Shown here piece by piece: positions 35,201 through 45,049 of a DNA stretch of 64,000 nt. Under the pieces are notes generated by a model, which saw only the letters and a list, made by a program, of their open reading frames with translations, did no database searches and was not told where the DNA came from. The DNA comes from Rhabdophis nuchalis. Lineage: Eukaryota > Chordata > Lepidosauria > Squamata > Natricidae. The position numbers were made by a program, and so were the translations under genes. Location of the stretch: the NCBI GenBank assembly GCA_039707465.1, contig CM077644.1, positions 80,223,375 to 80,287,374 on the forward strand. Direction: 5' to 3'. The stretch's first letter is position 1; every line of letters begins with the position of its first letter.

Positions 35201-37918
35201 ATGTGCTCTAGAGCTGAATTATTGCGACTGCGAGAGTCCCCACTCTCGCAGGTTTGGCCCTCCGCTCTATCGAGGGCCCACCTTGATGAGGGATTTATTA
35301 ATCCGGAGAGGTGGGAAAAGCGCGGTTTTAGGGGTTTTTTAATACGTAGATTATTGTCTGTTTTAGGGGGTACCAGGGAGGGGGGAGGGTACAGAAAGGC
35401 AGAGACGGAGAAAGAAAGAAAGGGCCGGACCAGCAGCCAGCGGAGGGCAGCGGAAGGTCCCGACGGGAGGGGGGAAATAAGAGTCGTCCCGGTGGAGGGC
35501 ATACCCATCAATAGGGTCGTGGGGAGAGGCAGGTCTGAGGGGAGACAAGTTTCATCCTCCCGGTTGGGGGCACGCGGCCGTTGGTTGCAAACGGTCAGGT
35601 GCCACAACCCCCGCAGCCTAGGTGGTCAGGGAGTGCAGAGCCAGGGCCCGCGGCTGATGTTTTGCAACGCCAGGTCCGTTGTCAACAAAGCCCCCCTCAT
35701 CCATGACCTTGTGTCAGAGGGGGAGCCGGACCTGGTAGGAATTGCGGAGACCTGGTTGGGCCACGAGGGAGGACTCCCCCTCGTTGAAATGTGCCCACCA
35801 GGTTACCGCGCTTTTCATCAGCCCCGGGCCCTAGGCAGGGGTGGTGGGGTAGCGGTTATCATTAGGGAAGGTCTTGAGCCGAGAGAGACCATTGTGCCAC
35901 AGACCACCGGTTGTGAGTCCCTCTGCGTGAAGTGGGGCCTAGGGAGGCAGTTGGGCGTGCTGGTTGTATACCTGGCTCCCCGCTATGTAGCAGCAGAGCT
36001 AAGGGTGATGAAACGCCACAAGAGATGCCTAGAGAGAAAATGGAGGTCTACTCGATCTGAATCTGACCGGACACAGGTAAGAGCCCATTTACGGACTTAC
36101 ATTGTGGCGCTGAGAGTGGCCAAACGTCATCATTGTGCCACTCTCATAGCATCCGCAGAAAACCGCCCTGCCGCCCTGTTTAGGGTGACCCGCTCCCTCC
36201 TTCAACAGAGGGTGCGGGAAGCCCCACTACAGGGTAGAGCAGAGGAATTTGTGATTTTTCTGCAGGAGAAAATCGCTCAGATACAGAACGAGCTAGCCCC
36301 CATTGAGGGCCCATTGGGATGCCACGAGGCAGATCTTGTTTGGGAGGAGTTTGACTCCGTTGCTTCCGAGGATATGGACAGGTTACGTGGGCGACTGCGA
36401 GCCACCACATGTTTATTGGACCCGTGTCCCTCCTGGCTTGTACTGGCATCCTGGGAGGTGACACGAGGCTGGCTCCAAGAGGTTATCAACGCATCCTTGA
36501 GTGAGGGTTCCTTGCCTGCTTCCCTAAAAGAGGCTATGGTGAGGCCCCTCCTTAAGAAGCCCTCTTTGGATCCAGCTCTTTTAAACAACTACCGTCCAGT
36601 CTCCAACCTTCCCTTTTTGGCGAAGGTTGTTGAGAGTGTGGTGGCACAACAGTTTCCCCGTCACCTGGAGGAAGTTGATTATCTAGACCCGCGCCAGTCC
36701 GGCTTTCGGCCCGGGCATAGCACCGAGACGGCATTGGTCGCGTTGGTCGATGATCTCTGGAGGGCCAGAGATGGGGGTTGTTCCTCCATCCTGGTCCAAT
36801 TAGACCTCTCGGCGGCTTTCGATACCATCGACCATGGTATCCTATTGCATCGGCTGGGGGGGTTGGGGGTGGGAGGCACCGTGTTACGGTGGTTCTCCTC
36901 CTACCTCTCTGGCCGATCGCAATTTGTGTTGGCAGGAGGGCAGAGGTCGACCTCGAGACCCCTCACATGTGGGGTGCCTCAGGGGTCGGTCCTCTCGCCT
37001 CTCCTGTTTAATGCATATATGAAGCCGCTGGGTGAGATCATCCGTGGTTTTGGGGTAGAGTACCACCTGTACGCTGATGACACCCAGCTGTACATATCTA
37101 CCCCAAACCACCCCAACGATGCCGTAGCGGTGATGTGCCAGTGCCTGGAAGCCGTGCGGACCTGGATGGGAAGTAACGGACTCAGGCTCAACCCGACCAA
37201 GACCGAGTGGCTGTGGTTTCCGGCTGCCCGATTCAACCAGATGATTCCATCTCTGGCCATAGGGGGCGAACATCTTGCCCCTGTGGATGGGGCGCGCAAC
37301 TTGGGTGTCCTCCTGGATACCCGGCTGTCCATGGAAGATCAAGTGACAGCCGTGGCCAGGAGGGCGTTTTACCAGGTCTGCCTGGTACGCCAGTTGCGCC
37401 CCCTATTGGATCGGGACGCCCTTCGCACAGTCACTCATGCTCTCGTGACATCCCGACTGGATTATTGCAACTCTCTCTACATGGGGCTCCCCTTGAGGTG
37501 CACCCGGAGGCTTCAGTTGGTCCAGAACGCAGCCGCGCGAGCAATTATGGGCACCTCTAGGTTTGCCCACGTAACACCGCTCTTGCGCGAGCTGCACTGG
37601 CTACGTGTCGTCTTCCGGGTGCGCTTCAAGGTGTTAATTATCATCTTCAAAGCGCTCCATGGCTCGGGACCTAGTTATCTGCGGGATCGGATCCTGCCTC
37701 ATACATCCTCACGGCCGATACGCTCCCACAGAGAGGGACTGCTCCGGGTGCCGTCCACTAGACTTTGTCAGCGGGCGACGCCCAGGGGAAGGGCCTTCTC
37801 TGTGGCGGGCCCAGCCCTCTGGAACGACCTTCCCCCCGATATTAGGACAACCACGGACCTCCGCTCCTTCCGCTTAAAATTAAAGACACACTTTTTTCGC
37901 CTGGCCGGCCTTGGGTAG
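35201..37918 (+). CDS. L2 ORF2 with in-frame loss of half the endonuclease
   Basis: 905 codons, same family as the ORF at 29743-32826. It is longer at the N terminus (MCSRAELLRLRESPLSQVWP). The endonuclease part keeps the N and E motifs (FCNARS, AETW). After LVVYLAPRYVAA (near 35996) it jumps directly to ELRVMKR, removing about 185 residues found in the sister copy, including MGDFN and SDH. The frame is kept. The RT is complete (LDLSAAFD, GVPQGSVLSP, YADDTQLY) and the C terminus ends FFRLAGLG. The protein could make cDNA but should not cut DNA. This copy was either moved by another L2 or was deleted after insertion. Confidence 0.9.
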   Translation: MCSRAELLRLRESPLSQVWPSALSRAHLDEGFINPERWEKRGFRGFLIRRLLSVLGGTREGGGYRKAETEKERKGRTSSQRRAAEGPDGRGEIRVVPVEGIPINRVVGRGRSEGRQVSSSRLGARGRWLQTVRCHNPRSLGGQGVQSQGPRLMFCNARSVVNKAPLIHDLVSEGEPDLVGIAETWLGHEGGLPLVEMCPPGYRAFHQPRALGRGGGVAVIIREGLEPRETIVPQTTGCESLCVKWGLGRQLGVLVVYLAPRYVAAELRVMKRHKRCLERKWRSTRSESDRTQVRAHLRTYIVALRVAKRHHCATLIASAENRPAALFRVTRSLLQQRVREAPLQGRAEEFVIFLQEKIAQIQNELAPIEGPLGCHEADLVWEEFDSVASEDMDRLRGRLRATTCLLDPCPSWLVLASWEVTRGWLQEVINASLSEGSLPASLKEAMVRPLLKKPSLDPALLNNYRPVSNLPFLAKVVESVVAQQFPRHLEEVDYLDPRQSGFRPGHSTETALVALVDDLWRARDGGCSSILVQLDLSAAFDTIDHGILLHRLGGLGVGGTVLRWFSSYLSGRSQFVLAGGQRSTSRPLTCGVPQGSVLSPLLFNAYMKPLGEIIRGFGVEYHLYADDTQLYISTPNHPNDAVAVMCQCLEAVRTWMGSNGLRLNPTKTEWLWFPAARFNQMIPSLAIGGEHLAPVDGARNLGVLLDTRLSMEDQVTAVARRAFYQVCLVRQLRPLLDRDALRTVTHALVTSRLDYCNSLYMGLPLRCTRRLQLVQNAAARAIMGTSRFAHVTPLLRELHWLRVVFRVRFKVLIIIFKALHGSGPSYLRDRILPHTSSRPIRSHREGLLRVPSTRLCQRATPRGRAFSVAGPALWNDLPPDIRTTTDLRSFRLKLKTHFFRLAGLG

Positions 37919-38118
37919 TCTCTTTTTAGGTTAGGGGTTTTTAGGGGTAATTTTTAGTTTAGTATATGGGTTTTAGCGCAGGAATAATTTAATTTACTTT
38001 TAATTTTGTAGTTTGTATTCTGTACTTTGTTCTTTGTATTTTTAATTGCCTGTGCCCCGCCTCGAGTCCCCTGGGGGAGAGAGAGCGGGTTATAAAATTA
38101 AATTATTATTATATTATT

Positions 38119-38616
38119 ATTAGTTGGCATTTGCTGGCGAGTATTATTCTGGTAGGGTGGTTCCCCGATGGGCGAGGCCCCCAGCTGAGAGTCAGATTGG
38201 GCTGTGAGGTCCTGGCGGTCTCCCCGTGCTGTTCCCGCTGATACGAGGTCTGGACCGGCTAGGGACTCCGGGGTTCCAAACAACTGCTCGGCTTGAGCAG
38301 AGAACAACGGCCCAACGGGGGCCAACGGGCAGGAACGGCCTGGCGTGGTGACTGCTGTTTCGGGCAGGCGGCGCCTCAGTTGATCCAGGTGGCGCCGCCA
38401 CTCGGATCCATCCTGAAGGCCGACTCTGTAAGAACAGGGTCCGGTTACGTCCAAAATGGTTGCGGCAATCCATCGCGGCTCCCCTGAAAAGTTCCTTGCC
38501 CAAACCAGGTCCCCAATTTCAAATAAACGAGGAGTGGGAATCTGCAGGTTGCCCCTCTGCAACCCGTCGTAATCGGGGTGCAGTCTGTCCAGAGTGGTCC
38601 ACAAGCGTCGGCCCAT
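38119..38616 (-). pseudogene. Gypsy integrase C-terminal domain, out of frame
   Basis: The minus frame reads LFEIGDLVWARNFSGEPRWI and then ILDVTGPCSYRVGLQDGSEW. This is the SH3-like/GPY-type C-terminal domain of Ty3/Gypsy integrase, followed by a low-complexity tail. It lies one frame away from the long Gag-integrase ORF. The break is at about 38616-38617, next to the ELLNG codons. The tail is then interrupted by the L2 at about 38117. Confidence 0.85.
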
Positions 38617-40411
38617 TCAAGAGCTCCGCGGGGCTTTTCCCTGTGGCTGGGCAAGGTGTGACATGCTGTCCCAAAAGGTACGCGGCCACCCTTGCCTGCC
38701 AGTCCCCTTTATCCAAACGGGCCAAGGCTTCCTTGGCTGAGCGCACGGCTCGTTCCGCGCGTCCATTAGACGCCGGGTGATAAGGGGCGACCGGCGCGTG
38801 GCGGATCCCTTGGGTGGCCAGAAAGTCCAAGAAGGTGGAGGATTGAAATTGGGGTCCGTTGTCGGACACAACGACGTCCGGCAACCCGTGGGTCGCGAAC
38901 AGACGGCGCAAGGCACGCACCGTGCTCTCCGCTGTGGTGGAAGCCATGAGAATCACCTCCACCCAGCGTGAGAACGCATCCACCACCACGAGGAAATTCT
39001 GGCCATGGAAGGGACCCGCGAAATCCAAGTGGAGCCTGGACCATGGGCACCTGGGGGCGTCCCACTCCCTCGGCGGGGAGACCGGCGGGGCCGGCCGGGA
39101 CGATTGGCAGGAGGAGCAGGCGGCCACCCATTCCGCCACTTCAGCGTCCATGCCGGGCCACCAGACATAGCTCCGGGCCAATGCCTTCATACGGACGATG
39201 CCTGGGTGGTTGGCATGGAGTGACTGAAGAACCATGTGCCGGAGAGGGGAAGGGACGATGACCCGATCTCCCCAACACAAGCACCCGCAATGGAGCGAGA
39301 GCTCCAGCTGGCGTGACTTGTAAGGCCGAAAGTTTTCAGCCACACTGCCCGAAGGCCAGCCCCTCAGCACCCATCGGCAGACCTGGGCGAGGACGGGGTC
39401 TGCGCGGGTGTGAGCGGCAACGGCGGAAGAGGACAGGGGCAAGTCCGACTCCGCGACCATCAGGACAGAGAGAGCAGGCACAGGGGCCAGATCCGGCCCC
39501 GGGAGAGGGCAGCGGCTTAGGGCATCAGCATGCCCTATCTGCTTGCCAGGACGGTATAGCAGCGTATAGTCATACGCTGCCAGGAATTCCGTCCAGCGGG
39601 TCATCCTGGGCGACAGGATGGGGGGTGTCGGACGGTCACCGGCCAATAGCCCAAGGAGCGGCTTATGGTCCGTGACAACAGAAAAGGTCCGCCCATAGAG
39701 GTAATTGTGGAACTTCTTAATCCCGGACTTCTGCTGCAGTGTGAATGCGCGATTCGGCACGCGCCCGGTCACCCTCATGCAGTCCCCACCGTCATCCTCC
39801 TCCAGCTCATCCAGCGGCGCTATTTCGTCTACCAGACACGCTTGCGGAGTGGGGAAAAGAGGAGGGCGCGCGCGGCCCATGTCGGATGTGGAGATCTCCG
39901 ACAATTCTGTCGCACGTGCTTCTTCCACCGCTTGCTCGAGAGTCAGGACAGTTTTTGAAAGCAAGCGGCGCTTTAGGCGGATGTCTCTTACGCCGCATAC
40001 AAACTGCTCCTGTAGGGATTCCTCCAGGAAGCCAGCAGGGAACTCGCAGGGGATTGCGGTCGCTCTCAATTTCTGCAGGAACTCGGCTACCGACTGTTGC
40101 GGCTGTTGCACACATTGCCTGAATGCATAGCGATGCGCTATGCGGGAAGGCGCCGGCGCGTAGTGTGCTCTCAGGCGGCCCAGGAGATCGTCCCACGGCA
40201 CTTCGTGCACCGCTGCGGGTGCTGCTATGGTTCGGGCGGTAGCAAACAATTCAGGGCCGCCGCACTGGAGGAATAGGCTCAGCTTCCTGGCAGGCGCGAG
40301 TTCGCCGTAGTCGCTGGCTATCAAGAAGCACTCGAACCGGGCTAAGAAGGAAGCCCATTGTTCCTTCATCGGGTCGAACGGTGCAAACGGAGGCATTGTC
40401 GCCGTAGCCAT
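38519..40411 (-). CDS. Chimeric Gypsy ORF: Gag joined in frame to RNase H-integrase
   Basis: 630 codons, starting 74 bases after the primer site. Residues 1-~210 are a Ty3/Gypsy Gag capsid region (FDPMKEQWASFLARFECFL; LSKTVLTLEQAVEEA) ending in an acidic linker. From ~222 it continues as RNase H (IKKFHNYLYG, TDHKPLLG around 248, RWTEFLAAYDYTLLYRPGKQ, HADALSR). Then comes integrase: the HHCC zinc module (H399, H402, C432, C435) and the DDE core D463, D517 and E553 with 35 residues between the last two. The nucleocapsid zinc knuckle, protease, RT palm and start of RNase H are absent. The junction lies near 39745-39800. A frameshift near 38617 ends it early. Confidence 0.9.
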   Translation of the reverse strand: MATATMPPFAPFDPMKEQWASFLARFECFLIASDYGELAPARKLSLFLQCGGPELFATARTIAAPAAVHEVPWDDLLGRLRAHYAPAPSRIAHRYAFRQCVQQPQQSVAEFLQKLRATAIPCEFPAGFLEESLQEQFVCGVRDIRLKRRLLSKTVLTLEQAVEEARATELSEISTSDMGRARPPLFPTPQACLVDEIAPLDELEEDDGGDCMRVTGRVPNRAFTLQQKSGIKKFHNYLYGRTFSVVTDHKPLLGLLAGDRPTPPILSPRMTRWTEFLAAYDYTLLYRPGKQIGHADALSRCPLPGPDLAPVPALSVLMVAESDLPLSSSAVAAHTRADPVLAQVCRWVLRGWPSGSVAENFRPYKSRQLELSLHCGCLCWGDRVIVPSPLRHMVLQSLHANHPGIVRMKALARSYVWWPGMDAEVAEWVAACSSCQSSRPAPPVSPPREWDAPRCPWSRLHLDFAGPFHGQNFLVVVDAFSRWVEVILMASTTAESTVRALRRLFATHGLPDVVVSDNGPQFQSSTFLDFLATQGIRHAPVAPYHPASNGRAERAVRSAKEALARLDKGDWQARVAAYLLGQHVTPCPATGKSPAELLNGPTLVDHSGQTAPRLRRVAEGQPADSHSSFI

Positions 40412-40484
40412 GGTGAGGCTGTGCGTCGCGCTGCGCTCTGTTGTTGAAGTATTCGTTACCCGTTGCGTTCTAAGGCCACGGCCT

Positions 40485-40504
40485 GAATCCCACCTTCGTC
40501 GCCA
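40485..40504 (-). promoter_or_regulatory. Primer binding site, tRNA-Ser type
   Basis: One base after the 5' LTR the minus strand reads TGGCGACGAAGGTGGGATTC. From memory this is complementary to the 3' end of vertebrate tRNA-Ser(GCT) at about 18 of 20 positions, including the TGG pairing with CCA. Confidence 0.7.
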
Positions 40505-40505
40505 G

Positions 40506-40803
40506 TGTTAGATCAGACAAAGGATTCCGACTCAGGCATGGTCAAAACAACAGGGACGTTTATTCACACTATTTACAACACACACAAGATTCAACTGGCA
40601 AGGTTTCTTCTCTGGCAACCTCTTATATAGAGTTACCAGGCAGGAAACTCCTAGCAAGCAGTTGCAACATTGTAACTCCTTTCCAGACAGATTCCAGACA
40701 GCTTGTCTCTGTTAATCACTGCAGCTGCTGGCTCAGCTCCGGAATGCGGTGACTCATAGGTTACCAGACGAGTTGTCTGGGACATAGGCTTGGGGACTCA
40801 ACA
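40506..40803 (-). repeat. 5' LTR of Gypsy element
   Basis: 298 bp, carrying the single base difference from the 3' LTR (gggacg at about 40553). It contains the promoter for the element, read leftwards. Confidence 0.96.
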
Positions 40804-40808
40804 CTGAT

Positions 40809-42184
40809 GACTCTTTTTCTCTTTTTGGGGGGATTCTCTTACTTCATAGCGGGCTATTTTTGGATGGTTAGAATACTTGTTTATTTTATTTTTGCTTTTA
40901 ATTATTGTAGAGACAATGATGTTGTTGCTTGCAATGCAAATATTTATGTTGATCAATGTTTAAGGGGCTCTTGCCTAAGAAAACAAATATTAGGCTGATG
41001 GTCTTTAACTCACACACTGCCCTACATGATCCTAATTATCACCTGTGTTTATATTAAAGTGACACTTCAGTACCTCCACTTTATTGTGGTCCAGAGTGTC
41101 AAATGGGGGGATTTTAGGACTGACATGGCTGTCCTGAGCCACAGACATTCCATTTTTGTTAACTCCACTTTTTTTTGTCTCTGTTTCCCTTTTTTGGACT
41201 CCAAACTCTGCCTGCAATTGTCATTACCAAGGAACCTATGGTACACTACCCCAATAACTGATTCAGTAACTCCCCTTTCTTGTTGTAAATAAATTAGCTA
41301 GAAAGTTTTGCATACTTAATTACCAGCTTTATCAGTTAGAGACAGAAGGACCAGGGCTATAATATTTTAGTGATGAATCCACCTTCTGGAAGAAGAATCC
41401 TCTACCAGGGGTATGAATACTTTATTGCTTCTTGCCTATTGCTTGCTAATAATCATGTCCCTTTGTTTTTCCAAAAGTGTATAAAAGCTATGCTAATTTG
41501 TATATTAGGGGCTCTTGGTCTGTGATTTAAGTCCCAAGAGCATCCTTCTTTGTTGCTTACAGAATGAACAGGGTTTGAATTTTTTTTTGCCTTGTGTGAT
41601 AATTGGCTACTTCACACCAGGAGAAAAGAAAACGAATCCAGCAGTTGGCTGGGCCAATCCATAGCTTGGCCAACAATACGGAAAGACCTTATTGTAGAAA
41701 TAGAGATGAGAGATTAATGGTGTTTCTACCATTTCTGAAGAGTTTTCAATCAATTACTTCTCCTCTACAAAAGCCCACATTGGCCTACAAATTCAGACTT
41801 ACTTTACCTATTTATTTATTAATTAGAATATTTTTTCCTGATTTCCTACTTTAAAAGCATTGAAAAGCAGGCATAATACTTAAAATGGTGTATAAAAGAC
41901 AAGCAGTGTTCAAATCATAGTTTTTGAAAAGGACATTATTTTCTGCTTTAAAAAAAAAATTGTTCTTAATGTTGTCTATAATGTTCCGTGTTTTGTGGAT
42001 CACTCTGTATGTGTGTGTATTCTTCCTCTGTCTGGGAATTAAATATTGGATAGCAAAGTTTCAGAACGTGATAAGGACTTTAGCAAAAGGAAAGCACTCA
42101 TTGGAGTAAATATGTGAATTATACAAATACACAAACACTAATCTAACCTCAGAAGAAATGGGAATTCAACAGGAGGACTCGCCA
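40809..42184. other. Unique AT-rich sequence
   Basis: No gene or repeat recognised. Short Phe/Ile-rich frames are chance. Confidence 0.4.
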
Positions 42185-42189
42185 ATTCT

Positions 42190-42860
42190 TAGAGGTCTTG
42201 TACCACAGGTGTTATTTTCAAGAGACAACTGGACTTTCTGGGTTTTTTTCTGAAAATGTTTCACATCTCATCCTAGAAGCTTCTTCAGATCTGACTGGAT
42301 GGTGGGGAATCGAAGGATTTATATTCCTTGCAGACAGCTGGTCATTTGCATTGTTTTAGCAAGCTGTTAAGGCCACTTGGAGGTTTATCAGTGTCATCAG
42401 TGTCACCTAAATAGTGCAAATGGGTGTGGAGCCTTCTTGGAACTGTTGTGTGGTAGACAGAAGATAGATGATGTCATATCTCTCCCCCCTCTTTTGAGAG
42501 AGGGCTGTTCAATTTTGACATACTGGTAGATGGCTTCTTTGTCAAATCAGCAGTTCTCTCTGTCTCAAATATAGATTTTGCTGTTTTCAAAAGAGTGGCC
42601 TTTGTCTTTTAAATGCAGATGAACTGCTGAATCTAGTCCTGATCGGTATGTTCTTCTATGTTGTGCCATGCATTTATGAAGTGGTTGTTTTGTTTCCCCG
42701 ATGAACAGATCTGCACATGGTTCATTGCATTATACTTCTTGAATGAGGAGCAAAACATCTTCAAAGAAAAACCAAAAAGTCCAGTTGTCTCTTGAAAAAG
42801 CACCTTTGGGACAACCAGGACCTGGATGACTCATCTCCATAGAGGTCTTGCACATTTTTG
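42190..42860 (-). mobile_element. Penelope-like element remnant, GIY-YIG region
   Basis: Reverse-strand conceptual translation of about 42440-42720 contains FIGETKQPLHKCMAQHRR and SAVHLHLKDKGHSFENSK, the conserved GIY-YIG endonuclease region of Penelope-like retroelements, followed by stops. It is flanked by inverted terminal segments: ttcaagagacaactggacttt near 42219 and aaagtccagttgtctcttgaa near 42776, with agaggtcttg on both outer sides. No reverse transcriptase part is present. It is decayed and inactive. Confidence 0.75.
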
Positions 42861-42869
42861 CAGGAGCTG

Positions 42870-43870
42870 GTGGCAACTTTTACATTGGCGTATGGCATTT
42901 TTTTTCTTAGATCCTTTATTGGGATTTCTTTTACCATATTTCCCTCATCTCAGTCTTTAAAAAGGTACAGCTGTAAAATTTCAGAAACATATTGCAGTGA
43001 AACCTATGAAGGTGTTCTGCTAAAATCGGGCTGGGCTTAAGAAATTGAATTTCACATCACAAACTCAAATTGAATCATTGATTTTGATTATGTGCCAGCA
43101 TTGCTGTAACAGAGTCCATCCACCTGGCTGCTGGTCATCCCCTTGTTCTTTTCTTCCCAATTGAATCTTGCCCTCTTCAAATATCAAATTTCCAATTCGA
43201 ATTCAATCAGGGCTGATTTGCATGAGACTAATTTTAACCACCCACCTGCCATTAACATTTTCTATTTGCTGTCTGCCTGGGTCTCTAAGAAATTTACATT
43301 AATGCAAGAAATGAAAATGTGGCACATTATATGATGATGTGATCATTTACATGGGCTCATTATCACAGCAATCAGAAACCGAGTAGGAGCAGCAATACCT
43401 TATATACAAGTCGCAGATTTTTTTGCCCCTAAAAAAGCTAAATAATCCACACAAGGGAGAATTATTAATATTGAAACTTTACAGAAATAAAAATAAAGAT
43501 CATTACTTTCCCAAACCTACCCAGTGCAGAGGAAACCTGCTTAATAGCCACATAATATTGGACAAATATTGAGTAGTGTGAATGTATGTATGTGTATATG
43601 CAGAGTGATGAATAATATAATTTTCTGAAAGGAATGTGACCGGCTCTCTGCTTAGAATGCTAAAAAGAAGTACATCCCTGCAATATTTCATTGTGAATTC
43701 AACTGCCTTTGATTAATGATCATTCAATGTACATATAACTACGTACAGCTGTGATTAAAAAAAAACCTGCAAGAGAAATGCAGGAAGGATCGCTTATCTT
43801 TCAATATTGTCTGTCCCTGGCAGGGAAACGAGGACAGACTTATGTACCTTTAAATCCACCGCAAAATAGA
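42870..43870. other. Unique sequence
   Basis: No gene or repeat recognised. Confidence 0.4.
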
Positions 43871-43874
43871 AATA

Positions 43875-44745
43875 AGTAGTCCTTGATTTACAACCATTCA
43901 TTTAATTCTTTATTTACAACCATTCAAACTTACAATGTTACTGAAAAAAGTGACCCGCGACCATTTTTGCAATTTATGACTGTTGCAGCAACCCTGTGAT
44001 CACGTGATCAAAATTCATATTTGTTAAGATCAGAGGTGGTATTCTACCAATTCAGAGCAGTTCACCCTAACTGGTAGTGGAAATCATGGGTGGCCCCGCC
44101 TGCTTACCCCAGCTCTATGGCATCCCATTTAGGCCCTTTTTTTAGCATGCGCTCACATTTGCGAACCACTAAGGAAGGTAAGTAAATAGCAACCCTGATT
44201 AGGATATTGAATTTAGTAGCTGGAACAGTAAACTGTACAATAGGCCAGAAGACACAGTTGTAGTTGATTGGTTAGAAAATGCTGACCCATGCATGAGGCA
44301 ATATACGCTGTGATTGGTTTCTGTAAGCATAAAGGGGGAATTTCCCTTTACCCACTCCGTCTTCTCTGTGTTTTATATACTGTTTAGATTTACCTCATGA
44401 TATTCTTGCGTTCCTGACCATCTTGTATCCTTCCTTTTCTGGACAATGACAAAGACTGCTGTAAATTTAAATGTTAAATATATTTATATAAAAGATTTGC
44501 ACGTTTGTGTTCATGTCTCAGACTTCATCTGAACAGCAGCTGCGCAACTCCATGACAAGATAATTGACAGCTGGGGTCAAGTGGTTACCTTTTGAAGAAT
44601 TCTGATAAGCAAAGTCAATGCAATGAGGAAGCCAAATTCACTTCACTATTGTGGCAAGAAAGGTCATAAAATGTGGCAAACCACTGTCGTGGTTAACAAC
44701 AGAAATTTTGGGCTCAGTTGTGGTCATAAATCAAGGACTACCTGT
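43875..44745. repeat. TIR DNA transposon interrupted by other insertions
   Basis: The left part (43875-44025: agtccttgatttacaaccattc..gatcacgtgatcaaaattcat) and right part (44570-44745: agctggggtcaag..ggtcataaatcaaggactacctgta) are the two ends of one non-autonomous element with inverted ends GTAGTCCTTGATTTACAACC. A full copy lies at 47267-47634. The middle holds foreign sequence, including hAT-like cagaggtggtattc at 44033 and LTR-like TATATA/ATTTAAA-rich DNA at 44200-44565. Confidence 0.6.
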
Positions 44746-44749
44746 ACAT

Positions 44750-45039
44750 CAGTGGTGGGATTCAATTATTTTTACTACTGGTTCTGTGCTGTGGCTTGGT
44801 GGCATGGCATGGCTTGGTAGGCATGACTTGGTGGACGTGGCAGGGGAAGGGTACTGTAAAATCTCCATTCCCACCCCACTCCGGGGAAGGTTACTGCAAA
44901 ATTCCCATTTCCTCACGATCAGCTGGGACTCGGGAGGCAGAGAATAGATGAGGGTGGGGCCAGTCAGAGGTGGTATTTACCAGTTCTCTGAACTACTCAA
45001 AATTTCTGCTACTGGTTCTCCAGAACTGGTCAGAACCTG
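44750..45039. mobile_element. Non-autonomous hAT element
   Basis: Starts CAGTGGTGGGATTCAA, ends near cagaacctg, with a perfect 8-bp flanking duplication ctgtacat (44742-44749 and 45040-45047). Family member of 3139-3388 in opposite orientation. The end opposite the CAGTGG terminus is shorter than in the sister copy, yet the duplication is exact. Confidence 0.82.
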
Positions 45040-45049
45040 CTGTACATGT

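Larger units (their letters stand above)
34000..38117 (+). mobile_element. L2-clade LINE, with 5' UTR, nested in Gypsy
   Basis: About 4.1 kb, opposite in direction to the host Gypsy element. A GC-rich 5' region, one long ORF, a 3' UTR (gtgccccgcctcgagtcccctgggggagagagagcgggttataaaatt) and a (TTA)n tail. The left boundary is placed where Gypsy pol similarity stops and is uncertain by tens of bases. I saw no clear target duplication. It is younger than, or arrived with, the Gypsy insertion. Confidence 0.85.
33421..40803 (-). mobile_element. Ty3/Gypsy LTR retrotransposon, internally deleted, with nested L2
   Basis: Two 298-bp LTRs (33421-33718 and 40506-40803) in direct orientation, with perfect 5-bp target duplication CTGAT at 33416-33420 and 40804-40808. 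The LTRs differ at one position seen by eye (ggaacg versus gggacg), so insertion was recent. Transcription runs right to left: LTR, primer site, gag joined to RNase H-integrase, pol end, polypurine tract, LTR. An L2 (~34000-38117) sits inside the end of pol. Removing it leaves only about 2.6 kb of internal sequence between the gag start and the polypurine tract, well short of a normal Ty3/Gypsy. Confidence 0.96.
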
